Made by a program: the position numbers and the translations under genes
Source of the DNA: Heterodera schachtii
Lineage: Eukaryota; Nematoda; Chromadorea; Rhabditida; Heteroderidae
DNA length: 64,000 bases
Direction of reading: 5' to 3'
Assembly (NCBI GenBank): GCA_023374025.1
Contig: SIJG01000021.1
Span: forward strand, 1,860,026 to 1,924,025
Notes under the pieces: generated by a model
Databases searched by the model: none
What the model was told of the DNA's origin: nothing
What the model saw: only the letters and a program-made list of their open reading frames with translations
Part shown: positions 13,054-26,035 of the stretch, piece after piece
Layout: each line of letters begins with the position of its first letter
Position numbering within the stretch: the stretch's first letter is position 1

Positions 13054-13144
13054 ATTTTAATAATTTTAAAGGTAAAATTTGATTCAAAATTTTCGTTTAT
13101 CAAAACAATATTATTTGCAAAATTTGCTAATTAAAAAAAACCTA

Positions 13145-14211
13145 TTACCGATCGAGGAATAAAAATCAAAACAATAATAAAGGTTATATATTAAAATTTA
13201 TTTTTCAATTTAATAGAGACCAAATTAAAATTGAAAACGAATAATGAAATTAAAATCATGAGAGCAATTTGGACATTACATTAAGTGCAGTTTTGAGCAT
13301 GAGTTTTTATTAAAGAAAAATTATCACATTTATTATATTTCATATTTAAAAAATACGAAAATTGAAAATCAATAATACTGTAATTTGGATATAAATTAAA
13401 TATTTGAAAAAGAAGCTTCGACATAAATATAGCCAAGTGAATAAATTAATTCAAAAAATTTAAAATCAAATTGGAAAAAATAAAATGGGAATTGTGGTAA
13501 CCGATTGAAGATGCAAAAAATTAATTAAAAAAGGGATAAAATTTTTTTTAATTATATTTTAAAATGAAAGAATTATTCCCGAATGAAGATAGATGACTGG
13601 ATACAAGAAAAAAAAGTTTTAACTAATTAAAGTTTTCATATTAAAACAATAATAAATCAATAATTTACACACGATTAATAAAAAAATTTGTTTTACGAAT
13701 TTAAATTAAAAAAAATATTTTTTATTATAATTTGCAACAAAACAAAAACAGCAAAAAAGATTATATATATATATATATATATATATATTTAATTAATTTT
13801 TAATATTAGAGAACAAATTAAAATAGAACATGAATATGAAAATTAAAAGCCAAGAGGAACTATGGCGTTTCAAGAAGTGCTGTCTTCAACATGTGTTTTT
13901 ATCAAAGAAATATATAAATATTTATTATATTACATATTTAAAAGAGGAAAAATTGAATTTTTTTTACTCAGAGCCGAAATTTTGTTTATTAGATAATATT
14001 TAAAAATGAACAAAAAAAGGAAAAATTAAAAGATATATTTAGAAAACAAATAATTTATAAGTCATAATTTTCTTTAATTGAATCATTTAAATAAATAAAT
14101 AATTGAATAAAATATTAGAATATAGCAAGAACAAAGAGAATTAAAACGAATATTAAAACAATTAATTGAATAATAATAATAAACCATTTGTCTTTCAATA
14201 AAATAAATTGG
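13145..14211 (+). repeat. Two neighbouring framework units with different cores
   Basis: 13205..13330 aligns with 13795..13915. Both have a left flank AGA(C/A)CAAATTAAAAT plus an ATGAAAATTAAAA-like segment, and a right flank GTTTTTAT(T/C)AAAGAAA. The 46-47 bases between them (13258-13304 and 13842-13887) show no similarity. A TA run lies at 13762..13789. Positions 14021..14125 align with 14968..15058. Confidence 0.6.
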
Positions 14212-14381
14212 TTGCATACCAGGGCTGGCCGTGATCACGGATCACGGATCACGGAAATCACGGGGTTTTTGGGGTGCCGTGATCACGGTTCACGGCTCAC
14301 GGATTTTTTTGGAAGCCCCGTGATCACGGCTCACGGATTTCCGTGATTGGAAATTCAATCACGGCCAGCCCTGTTGCATAC
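14212..14381. mobile_element. hAT-type MITE with perfect 8-bp target duplication
   Basis: The 154-bp element 14220..14373 has inverted termini CAGGGCTGGCCGTGAT and ATCACGGCCAGCCCTG. It is flanked by the exact direct repeat TTGCATAC (14212-14219 and 14374-14381). CAGGG termini with an 8-bp duplication are typical of hAT elements. The body is made of repeated GATCACGG words in both orientations and could fold almost end to end. No coding capacity, so it depends on a transposase elsewhere. The perfect duplication suggests recent insertion. Confidence 0.9.
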
Positions 14382-15660
14382 AATTCGCATTGCCATTTTC
14401 GCTATAATCGCTGCACATATGCCAGAGCGAAATGGTCGAAGAAAGCTTTACGAGAAGATCTTTATTTTTAGATCGAATGACAGTGCCAATGCCGGCAAAC
14501 GCAAACAACACAAGTAATTTGAGAATGGACAGATTCAAAATTTAATCAATGCCATTTCAAATTAAAGCAAAATGCTATGGAAAAGAACAAATGAGACCGT
14601 TACATAAAAAACAAGAAAAAATAAAAAAATTCCTTTTTTATTTTTGAAAAATTAAATAATTAAAATAGAACTAACAGAAATCAAATTTTAATAAAGAAAC
14701 AAATGCGAAAAATATACATAACAAAAGAAATGTTTTTTGTTATAGAAATAAATATTATTTTGAAATTATATTATAAAGTTATTGCTTTTAATAAAAATGA
14801 ATCAACTAATTATAAAAAAATATATTAATTAATTAAAAGTATATATAAATTGTAATTTTATATTAGGTGTAACAACAGTAAATATATTCGAATGAATAGT
14901 TTTATTTATAGTTTCAAATATAGAGATATATAATCGAATTTGAAAATTTAAAAAATGAATTTATTAATTAAAAGATACATTTAGAAAACAAATAATTTAT
15001 AAGTCATAAATTTCTTTAAATAATCAATTAAATAAAAAATTGAATAAAATAAGAACATACTTTTGCGGCCGAAAGCGAGTGTATAGAAATATTTTATTAA
15101 AAAGAAAAGAAGCTAACCTTAAATTTCTACATAATTGTGAAAAAATAAATTTGGTTTTTGTTTAAAAATTTAAAATTATTTTAAGTAAGTAATAGCTTTA
15201 AAAGTTGAAAACATTAATTGATTTTTATATAATAAACAAGAAAGAAGAATAAAGTTCTATATTTTATGTTAAAAAAATTGAAATGCTTTAATATCAAAAA
15301 ATATCATATAACTTGGAATCGACAGGATTTTAAACCATAAATTTACAAAAAAAAAAAAAAAAGAGACCAAAAGCATTGAGTCAAAAAAAATCGAAAAAAG
15401 TCTTCCCCATGAGAATTTAAAAACAAAATCAAATGTTGTAACAAAGAAATCGATAGATAATAAATTGAAAATTACAAAAAAATGAATTTATTAATTTAAT
15501 TAAATAATTAAGATACAAAGATGTTTTCCGACGAAATAATATATTCCTTTTTAATTAATGATTATCTAAAAATGTAATTAATCTTTTAACTACACACAAC
15601 CCAAATAAATGTGGAAAATATGAAAAATCTAATTAAAGAATTTACTAATTAAAATTTCAT
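14382..15660 (+). other. A-rich gene-free stretch with framework repeats
   Basis: Contains 14968..15058, a copy of 14021..14125, and 15060..15090 (GCGGCCGAAAGCGAGTGTAT), which resembles 43400..43430 and, more weakly, 20540..20560. A poly-A run lies near 15347..15361. No gene supported. Confidence 0.5.
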
Positions 15661-15666
15661 TTCGAT

Positions 15667-15925
15667 GGCATAACTTTGCTTAAGGGCAATCAAATTTTAC
15701 ATTCTTGGCACCATTTGGTAGCCCATATTTTTCTCAATTAGCCTGGAAAGGTAAAAAATTTGGTCAACTTTAGAAAAAGTTGTATGAAGACAAGTAATGT
15801 TTCTGGCACAACTTAGGTTAAATTTGATAATTTTTTTTAAATTTTGCGATATATTAGAGAAAAGGCTGGGCTATCGAATACTACCAAGAAGGTAAAATTT
15901 GATTGCCTTTAAGCAAAGTTATGCC
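15667..15925. mobile_element. Palindromic MITE-like element with about 74-bp inverted arms
   Basis: The left arm 15667..15740 starts GGCATAACTTTGCTTAAGGG. The right arm 15852..15925 is its imperfect reverse complement, ending CCTTTAAGCAAAGTTATGCC. About 110 bases separate the arms. No clear target duplication was seen. The right arm resembles the dispersed repeats at 10566..10760 and 23890..24070, so a family may exist. Confidence 0.7.
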
Positions 15926-17740
15926 ATGCTCGGTTCTGTCGAAAAATTGGCTAAAATGTTGAATTTTATAAACTCCCATGCGAATTAGCACCGGAAAATA
16001 TAAACGAATTACTAATAATACATGTATTTCATTAAAATAAAAAATAATAATATTTTTTTCTAATAAAAGTTCGAACCGGATAAGCTTAATACTTCTATTG
16101 AGATAGATAATCGTTTAAATTTGAATAATTGTATTTATAGAAGAGTACTGACAAAATAAGTTTTAACAAATATAAAAAGAGATGCATGGATATTAAAAAA
16201 TCTCATTATTAAGAAAGAAGGAATAAAGCATTTTAAGTTAATTGAATAAATGCAATCCAAATTAATAATTCATAAAATAAAATAAGAAACCCCATAAAAT
16301 ACAAATAAACATTTAAAAGAATTTGATGTTAGAAAGTTTTCCATACGACTAAGTCTTAGCGAGTCTGAGCAGAAGATTGGGGGCGCGTAAACTGCTAATA
16401 TAAGCAGTCTTGCTGTAATTCCAAGTCACTTTTTTCTATTTCTGCTATTATTATGTAATGCGAAGACATTGTTTTTCTTGGCCAAAATGGCACTAAATAA
16501 AATAAATGGAATAATTTAATTCACAAAAAGTAATGAATATATATAATAAATGCAATTTTTTCACTGGAGATCAAGGTAATAGAAAAATACTACAAATAAC
16601 ACAAAAAAACACATATTTCAAACTCTGTAATGGTGATCAAGTAAATAAGAGTTAAATCTACAAGAATAAAAATAATAAAAAAGAATTTTTCATTGAAATT
16701 TCATATAATAAAATAAATTTATACAATTTCAATAACCTAAAACGGGTGTTCAAATATGATTTGATAAATTAAAAAAAAACAATTATATTAAAGACAAATA
16801 TTATAATAATGAAATAAATATCATGTTATTTTATTTTAAATCATTTTATTATTATTTGAAACAAAGAAAAAATGCTTAATTTTAAATTTAAATAAAAATA
16901 CATTAAAATAATTCGAAGTAATTAAACATGACATTAGAATTTGTACCTAAATACTTATTATTTTCATTATTATGTTCAAAATTTAAAAAAGCAATAAAAC
17001 GAATTTATAATTGAACATTTCGCAAAAAAAATAAAAAGATTTGAGAAAGTAAAAATTAACAAGAATTATCATCATAAATACTTTCAAAAATCCTTAACAA
17101 GAATATAAAAATTCAAATGTTTTTGATATAACCATGGACAATACTGAAGAAATCCATAACAGTGAATGGATGGCCAGAGATTTGGAAAAAGCCTTTACAA
17201 GGCTTGAAGATCTAAAAAAATAAAAAAATCTGAATATTAATTGAAAAAAAATGGAATAAAAATAATTTTGATAGAAAATAATAAATATCTAAAGCAAAGC
17301 TTTAAACATTTTAAAAAGCTATTATGCTAACATAAAATATAATTGATAATTTATTAGTAATCGAATAAAGAAAATATTCAACCTGTGGCCTGCAAGGGAA
17401 TTGAATAGAGAAAAATTTATGCGAAACTAAAAACCTAAAAATTTGCCAAAATATATTTGACAAGATAAGTCACAAATTTAAGAAAAATTTTTCAAAAGTG
17501 ATAATAATTAAAAGATTTCTTTATAAAAATAATAACTTAAAATTAAATTAAAATAGTTTAATATAAATGAAGCTAAAATCAATTTGGGCTGCTTTTCACA
17601 CGCGAAGACAACTGAATAGAGTTTTAAATTACCAAAAATATTTTCAAACAAATCATATTAAGATGAGCAAAATATTCTTACTTTTTACATGGATTATAAA
17701 ACCTTATATATTTAAAATAAATAAACAAGTTGGTCTACAA
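15926..17740 (+). other. A-rich gene-free stretch
   Basis: Mostly A-rich DNA with a mixed-composition island at 16330..16490. A 29-codon ATG frame at 17134..17223 is open but too short to call. No recognisable element. Confidence 0.4.
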
Positions 17741-17744
17741 AAAT

Positions 17745-18020
17745 AGGCATTTTCTCCGAACAATTTTTGATTTAGAGCAACTTGTAAAAACATAAAAACA
17801 TATATTTTGGCATTTTGGCACATAAAAACATATGGGCATATTTTGGGGTTTGTACATACTTTGCATATATTTTGGCATTTTTGAGAAAATTTGAAAAATA
17901 CATTCCTAAAAAAGCAATTTTTTGCGTATTTCTTAAATTTATTTCAACTGTTGAAAGCAAACAAATCGAATTCTTAATTATTTCGTCATGGGATTTCAAA
18001 GTTCCCTGTTGGAACTTACA
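17745..18020. repeat. Cluster of CATATTTTGGCA words
   Basis: The words ACATATATTTTGGCATTTTGG, CATATTTTGGGG and CATATATTTTGGCATT recur within 120 bases, in the style of the TCCATATTTTGG-rich element at 30123..30789 and the TACATATTTT relics. Termini are not resolved. Confidence 0.35.
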
Positions 18021-21000
18021 TATTTAGCTGAAAGTTTTCAATTCACAAAACAATTTATCAGAAAAAAGACATTTGACCCCCGAAGAACACCACCAAATGT
18101 ATTATTCTTTTATAACAATAATTTTAAAGGAATCGAATAAAATAAGCCAAAAAAAAAAAGCATTTTTAGTCTATGTAAACAAAGAATACATTTTCTATAC
18201 AATATTCGTTAAACGAAAAGGTGGGATTACGCAATTGTTTCTTTGATGATCTAAAATCTTTAAAAAATTAATGTATAAGCGTACAAAAATTTGAATGAGA
18301 TTCCCAATAGAGAAAAACAAAAAATGGAAGATAAAAGTTTCTTTTTTCCATTTTCACTGAATAACCGAAGTACACCTTATTAACGAAACATAATTTAAAA
18401 ATAAAATTATTTTTTATCTTAAATCAATTAAATAAAATTATTTCAAGTGAGTTTTAAAAACACCCGATGTTCTAGGTAGCAAATAATTTTTGAGGCAATT
18501 AAGTCTAGAATTAATTAATAAATATTAAAAAAAACTGTTGTAATAAACTAAAATTAATTATTTAAATTAAAAAATAAATTTTCTTAAAATTAAGTAAAAA
18601 ATTAAATTTAAAAATGAATTTTTAAAAAACCTATTAAAATAATATTGCCAATTTCACTTTAAAAATGATAATAGTACCAGAAAATTCATATTTTCCGGAA
18701 GTTATATTAAAATGGTAAAGGCGATAAATGGTCAAATATAAACATCATCATCGTTATATTAAATGGAAATTAATTCTTGAAATGACCCAATAAAAATAAA
18801 TTAACAACACACACAGAAGAAATAATAAATATCATTAATGCGAAAAGGAAATTGTAAATAAATTAAATGAAGAAAGCGCGCCTTTAATTAAAATATTTTA
18901 AAATGGAAAAATCAATATTCGATAAAAAAAGTGTCTTCCTCCTTATTAGAAAATGGTGACTAGAGCGATTGATGAAATTAGTAAGCAATAAACAAAAATA
19001 GATGAATATTTAATGTAATAAATAAGATAAAAATTAAAAAGCTACAACTATACACTAAATTTAGAATATTATTAATTGTTTTGTGATTTATTACTGGTAT
19101 TTTGATTATTAATAAAATTCATCAATTTAATTTATCAATATGAATACTAGGAGTCTTTCTATAAGCCAAATAAATATTTTGCACCATTTCCCAATGAACA
19201 ATGTATTAATTTTGTTTAAACCTTAGGATTTAATCGAAAAACGACTTCTCACCCATGAGGTTTAATCCTAAAAAATAATTCGCAGCCTAGGGGACTCGAA
19301 CTTTAGGGATCAAAATTTTTTTTATAGAAGGTATAATTAAAAAAACAACAAAAACATCATTTTTTATATATAAAACCAAGACAGACATTGACATCGATAT
19401 GCTTAAGAACATGTAATGAATTATTTAATAAGTAAATTATTAATTCAAATTCAATTTAAAATTTACCTATAAAGTAAATATTTAAAAATTCACATGTACC
19501 ATGTCCTCTCGAATAAAAAAGCATGAAAAAAACTTAAGAACTAATAAATAAAGTTAATGGATGCAATCAATTATCATTTTCTGCATTTTGAACTCACCAA
19601 TGAACCATAAATTATATCAAAACTAAGCGGTTAATATGTTTTAATGATTAAAAATATATAAACAAAAATAGTGTAAACAAAAAATCTATGACTTCATCAA
19701 AAAAGAATGAAAGTCCAAGAGACTGAATGCGGACTGTTTATAAACTAAGTAATAAAAAATAGCATATTTTACAAAAAAAAATTAATTTTAATTAAATTAT
19801 TTTTAACCAACAGAAATTCTAATGGAAAAAAGAAACTTAAATAATATACGAAAAAATTAATAAATATTTTTTAAAATCAGTCTCATTATGCCTATAAATT
19901 TAAGTGCCCTAATTTTAAAAAATGTAATCATGTACATATTCAAATTGAAATATAAATTAAAAAAGAAACATAATTATCTTTTTGTATTTTGAATTTTAAT
20001 AATAATAATAATAAAACTATTGCCAGTTTCGGAAGAATAAAATGAAATATTTTTTAAACAACGAATATAATATAAAGCATTAAAATTTCTATACGTTCAA
20101 CCACAGAATAATTCATTAATTAAATCTAACTAAAATTTTGAACATAAAAAACAGCTCATGGAAATGAAGGGTCAACGTAAAGAGACGTCACGCAGCTTGA
20201 AAAAGTATTAATGAGAAAATATTTAATAGGTAAAAAATTATTTTTATAAATTTCATAAATTAAATTTAGCAAAATCAGCGCCAAAACTTTTCCTCTTTTT
20301 TTACAGGCAATTAATGATAAAAAAATGCTTTATTCGGCAGTATAAAAAATGAAAAATTACGACCAGAAAAATTTATAAGTAATGTGGGTTTCCTCGGTTC
20401 AACTATAAAATTAAAATAACAACAAAAAAGATAAAATACATTCAGTTTGGAAAATAACAATATATCTAATAAAACATTTTTGAAAAATGAACAATTATAA
20501 AAATGTAATTCCTAATTTACGATTAAATTAAATTCGTAACCGCGAAAGTGAGTGTATGAGCTTATCTTAAATATGAGGATAAGTAAATCAAAAGAAGATG
20601 AAAAGATTAATACTAAAGCCAAATGAATAAAAAGGATGATTGAATGGAAAATGAAAAAATTCAAAAAAACTTTATTATAAAAAACTTTTGAAAAATATAT
20701 TTTATAAAATAAATGCACTTTTAAATTTAAAAATATTTAATTTAATTGGTTAAAAAGCAAAAAATTTACTAAAGTGCGCTAATGTGCAACAATTTCTTTT
20801 AAATTCTGTAGAGTTAGAAGCATCTTCATTAACAAATTATTATCTTAGCAAATTTGTTGAAAAATATATTTATGATTGAATGGAAAATGAACTTAATCAA
20901 AAAAAAAGAAAGAAAAAATAAATGTTTTCAGAAATAAATACAATAATAAATTGAAAATATATTTTTAATTTGAATGATTACAATAAAAATATACTAAAAT

Positions 21001-21357
21001 GCGCTTACTGTAAGTAAAAATATCTTCATTAATAAACTACTGTCTTGATTTGGGCAATGTCAATTTTGAACTTAAGATTAGTCGCCAGATTTACTATTAG
21101 TGATGAATAATTGACCGGATAAAAATTCAAATCTCATTCATTGCCAAATTAATTTTTCTATAAATGGCATTTTTATAAGTCGATAGCAGTTTGAATGTAT
21201 TAAAATTTGTGGCCATAAACCCTGACAAGCTAATAAGAACGAGCCGTCATAATGCATATCATCTAGACTGTGTAGCAGTGATTCGAGGCATAAAACCGCT
21301 TGGGTTGGTTGTTAGTTCATTAAAAGGCGGCTGAGCTGCATTCCTGAAAAGTATTTC
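18021..21357 (+). other. Long A-rich gene-free stretch
   Basis: No supported gene. Mixed-composition islands occur at 18715-18780, 19200-19310, 20160-20215 and 21080-21350. A short AAT run lies at 19997..20012. The longest frame (minus, 68 codons) has only AT-driven composition. Confidence 0.45.
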
Positions 21358-22262
21358 TGGTGCCCATTTGAAATTCAGTACAATCGTAAAAATCAGGGCA
21401 TTTTTTATATTTCTAATGCCATTTAAAATTCAGTACAAATCGTAAAAATCATTACCTTTTTTTATGTTTCAAATTGTTGCGACTGAACAACATCCGCAAC
21501 TGTCCGTGGAAGGAACAGAAAGGGGGGAAAGGGATGAATGACGACGAATTTCAAAAAGGAGGGCGCGCAACCAAAGGGCGGGGAAGTAGAACGGGTGACA
21601 AACAAGTCTGAGGCGGACAAAATCTTATTTTTTACTAAATATAGAAAAATTACAAAAAATAAATCTCTTTCAGTATATAAACAAATTTAAAAACTTTCTT
21701 TATAAATAATATTCATGTATTTTTTATTACAAATAAAAATAACTCAAAGAAAATAAATAAAAAATTACCTATCCTTCAATAGCATAAGCCACAAAAAAAC
21801 AAACAAAAATTTATTCATAATTTATTTAAATTTAATCCACCCCACAGTAAATAAACTTGACTATTTACCCAAAATTTTCAACTTTTTACAATTATTATGA
21901 ACATTTTGCGAAACAGAACAACTATAGCACTGAATTTTTCAAAAAAATTTGCAAATTCAAAAAATTAACAAAAAATTACAAGAAACGGGTTTTTAACGCA
22001 ATTGGCAATAGCCAAGTATAACTACTGCAAAGTAGATTAAATTTAAATAAATTATATTAAATTTTGGTTTATTTTGGGAGACTTTCCACGAATTGTAATT
22101 TATTTCAAAAAAATCAGTACATTTTTATATTTCTAATGCCCATTTGAAATTTAGTACAATTCGTTAAAAACATAACATTTTTATTTTCTAATGCCCATTT
22201 AAAATTCAGTACAAATCGTAAAAATCAGAGCATTTATATTTCTAATGCCCATTTGAAATTTA
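21358..22262 (+). repeat. About 55-bp direct repeats on both sides of a GC-rich island
   Basis: Units of the form AATGCCCATTTGAAATTCAG ... TCGTAAAAATCAG ... CATTTTTATATTTCT occur twice at 21358-21472 and about three times at 22105-22262, in the same orientation. Between them lie a purine-rich, G+C-richer island (about 21477-21612, including GGAAGGAACAGAAAGGGGGG) and A-rich DNA. This looks like a tandem repeat split by an insertion. Nature of the insert unknown. Confidence 0.6.
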
Positions 22263-22412
22263 ATAAATATAATCATTTTTTGGTGTAAAACTTGGTATTT
22301 CTTTGTGAAACGAAAATTTTAAAACAATTTGTTTTAACCGTTTTTTAAATATTTTTGTTGTAATAATGATGAAATATTGAAGGAGATGTGAAGAAGGATC
22401 AAATTTCTTCTT

Positions 22413-22944
22413 TTTAGCTCCCGGCTCCAATTCCTCCACCACAAGGCAAAAATCCTCTGATCCGTCTTCGATCATTTCTTAACATGAAAGCCTTGTCTTA
22501 TTTATTAAATCCATGGTAATCTCATTTAAATTTCGGTATAAATTCGCAAAAAGGAGTATGCGAAGACGGAGCAAGTAGTAGGACGAGACGGAGGGCAGAG
22601 AAAGCAGTCTGACGGGCGCCACAGGCTGTTGACAGCGAGGGCCCCCGCCAATCAGTCAACCGACTGCGGATCACGCGCGGACTTCTTCCGTAGCCCGTAG
22701 TCTCGCTCCACCTACTGGCCGCCGTAGTCGAATGTGCGCTGATTTTTAGCGCAATAATATTAAACTTTGGTCTACCGATGACCCAGTGTCCTTCTATGCA
22801 GCGTCCTCTATTGTATTTACTTTTTCCAAACTTGCTCTCGTCCAATTGAACAATCTTATTTGCGCCGCCAATTTGTCCTCGCTCACCCGCCCTATCAATG
22901 TAATGGTCGACGACCATTTCGCGGCAGTATTTGTACCCTATCAT
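22413..22944 (-). pseudogene. ISXO2-like (IS1595-type) transposase fragment, interrupted
   Basis: Reading leftward from 22944, the first 57 residues fit the ISXO2-like DDE transposase domain. They contain GERGQIGGANKIVQ, the catalytic-type motif LDESKFG (Asp about residue 35), KYNRGR and GHWVIG. The frame then runs into a G+C-rich stretch (about 22545-22745) unlike the family. Further left, a short segment MIEDGSEDF (from 22475) resembles the motif expected later in this domain. I infer one transposase copy split by an insertion or by an intron (GT follows the GHWVIG codons). The rest of the DDE core and the N-terminus are missing, so it is inactive. Confidence 0.65.
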
Positions 22945-22989
22945 TCCGATTTTTTAAAAAATGGTTCAAAAATAACCATGCTGCAATAG

Positions 22990-23900
22990 TATTAAAATAC
23001 CAAAAATGAACTGGAAATAGGAAATGATAGGAAATGATCTGCAAAAATTACCAATTAGTGACACCAAAAAGTTGATGAAATCAAATTTGTCATCATATTC
23101 ATATTCAAGATTGTTTTTTCTTCATTATTTTCCATATTTTCTATTGCTTTTTCCAAATTTACCTTTTCTTTCTTGGCATTTCTTTTCCATGTTTATATAT
23201 TTTTGCCATTTTTTGCTTAAATTCTTCCCGAATTCTCTCTATTTCTGTTGGTACGTTAAAAATTTGTTTTCCCTTTTGTTTATTTTTCTCGTCTTTAATT
23301 TCAAAATTAAATCATCCCTCCTCATTTATCAAAACAATCCCAATTATACTATTGATATTCCTCAATTTGTTTTACCCTTTTTCCAACAACCTTTCGAAAT
23401 TTGATAAAGTTTTGACGACATAAACTGACTTCAATTGAAAAATTTCCATAATAATGCATAAATATTGGTTTTTATGTTGAAAATGTTTGCCAATTCAGCG
23501 CTCTTACCTTAATATATGATTATCAGATTTTAAGTCATTAATTTAAATAATGATTGGATAAACCGTCAACAAAAATTCCTAAGAAATATTCATATAAAAT
23601 AATTAATGTATAAAAATATCATTGAATGTTAACTCATCACCCATGTCCATTGATCATTGAATTCGGCATGGATAATTAATTATTCTATGTTTATCATATT
23701 CTATATAATTTGCAATTTTCCGTCATTTATTTGTTTCCCTTTCTTCCGCCATTTTGAACATTTCCTCCAAAATTTCTGCATAATTTTCCCCACTATTGTG
23801 TTATTATTCTGTTTAAACTTTCATTTGTTTGCCATTAATTCGCTGTTTCACTCTAGCATGAAAAATTTAGAAAATTTTGCTTAAGATCCAAAAAAGTTAT
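22990..23900 (-). other. T-rich stretch with possible minus-strand coding remnants
   Basis: The + strand is T-rich here, against the trend of the region. On - the interval 23163..23311 is open for 49 codons in a charged frame containing PTEIERIREEFKQKMAKIYK and ends at a possible GTAAAT donor. A second open piece near 23715-23785 contains YAEILEEMFKMAEERETNK. No homologue is recognised and no start was found, so both may be chance or decayed exons. Confidence 0.25.
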
Positions 23901-24075
23901 GGCCAAAAATGACTGAAAACCTAGTTTCTGAAGTACTCTTGGATATTAGTTTGTTCTAAATTTACGTTTTTTGAAATTTTGCAGGCTAATTGTAGAGCTA
24001 TCGAATGATATCAACAATGTTTGATTTTATTTATAAAACAAAAAGAGTCCAAAAACATGGCTGGGGCCCAAACGT
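23890..24075 (+). repeat. Dispersed repeat shared with 10566..10760
   Basis: Shares ATTTTGCAG, TATCGAATGATATCAAC and the GGGGCCC end, in order, with 10640..10752. No terminal inverted repeat was seen. Confidence 0.45.
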
Positions 24076-26035
24076 GTGGGGCCTAATTAAAGCAAACCAG
24101 TTTAATTGCTGATTGCAAAATCATTTTATTAATTGTACCACATAGTATTGGTCCATCAATTTCAATTTGTTCTTTAAATACCAATTTTGGCAATCTTTTT
24201 AGTATGTCAAACCAAATGAAGATATGAAGAGATCTGAACGAGAATACTGGAGTAATAATTTAATTGAGATAAGTAATTCCAAAGTCTCAAACATAATTCG
24301 ATAGAGATAAATACAAACAAATAATCAATTTAAAAAATATATATATATATTTTAAATATGTCAAATATATTTGATTTCATATTAAATTTACTTCGATGAT
24401 TTAATAGATTCTTCGTTAATTTAAAATCAAGTGTATACATAGGCAATTGGAATGAACAAAATTTTAAGAAATGTTTCTTAAAAATTTTCTTTCCTTTAGA
24501 TAATCACAGAAATTTCAACACCAAAATTTACTGAATAAAAATTTTAAAATCCTAAATTAAATAGTCAGAAATTAAAAATAATATCTCAAAAAGGTAAAAT
24601 GTTAAATTATTTGATATAACAGTAAACTATTTATTAAGTTTTTTAAAGTAACAGTGCTAAATAAAAAAATAAAATAAAAAAAATTCATTCTCCTTTTATC
24701 GAAATAAAATTGTTATAAAACTTTAATAGTAACAATAATAGATTATTAAATTATTTAGTTTAATACCTTAAACGAATTAAATTTATTTAGCAAAACGCAA
24801 AACAATATACAAGACAAAATCCGACAGTCTAAAATCATAAAAAAATAATCTAAAATTTTTTCCGAATACACCAAGGTTAAAATAAAATAGAAAATATATT
24901 TAAAAGGTATAAAGAAAAATATAATAGAAATGACATTAAAGCGGCAATAACGGCAATCGACAATGCATAAACGCAATCGACGATGCAGAGCGAGGAAATA
25001 CATTTTTCAACAATAAATAAATCCTAATAATGTGGAGTAAAATGTAAAAGTTAAAAAAAGAAATAAAAAGAAAAAATTGTTATTCTTTTTAAATAAAAAA
25101 GTAAATAAAAAGAAAAAATTGTTATTCTTTTTCAAAATTTAATGCTATGAGAAAAATGAATTAAATTTTTATCATTAAAAATATATTAAAATGTGAAAGT
25201 GATTTATTAAAAATATGGTTTGATTATTAACTGATTTGTTAACTTAATAAAAAGAGCAATATTAAGATTTAAATGAATAAATTAATTTATTTTGTTTAAA
25301 TTCCAGAATACATAAGCTCATTCAATCAGCATAACACAATCATAAAAAACTTTGACCGATGAACAATTAACCCGTAGGAAAAACAATTAATTTAATCTCA
25401 GAATTGATTTTTTGAAGACAAAATTTAAAGGAATTAGAAAATAACACAAAAAACTAAAAAAGTCTAAGTGTAAATAAATTCTATTATTAATTTAATCAAC
25501 TTAAATTGATGCTTTGAAGACAAAATTTAAAGGAATAAGAAAATAACACAAAAAAAAATTACCCTTTTGTGTAGAGCCTATACGATATTTAAAAGTGATT
25601 TTTTTAAAGATAAATACATTTTTATATATTTAAAAAATTTGAAAATTTATTTCTCTACTTTTACGATATCATCAATTTGTAAAAAAATTAATAATCTATT
25701 GTAATGTATTATGACACTAAATAATCAAAATATCAATTAATTGAAACAATTTTTGGTTTTCAATTATTTATTTTTGCAGATTTGTTTATGTGGCGGTATT
25801 AAGCTTGAAAATAATAATTTCATTGTTTGCCATAATTATTAAAAAATATATGCGTATTAACATAAGAAAAAAGTAAATAATTACTAAAGTAGAAAAAGGC
25901 AAAAAATAAGAAATGATATGTTTAATACCAAACAAATGAAATGAAGAGCCTCAACAAAAGTAAAATTATATTAAACAAAAGATATAAACTGATCATATCG
26001 AAACTAATAAATTTTATTAACATAAATACATAATT
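24076..26035 (+). other. A-rich gene-free stretch
   Basis: Includes two perfect copies of a 30-base unit (25061-25090 and 25103-25132, beginning AAATAAAAAGAAAAAATTG). No gene, RNA or bounded element is supported. Confidence 0.5.
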
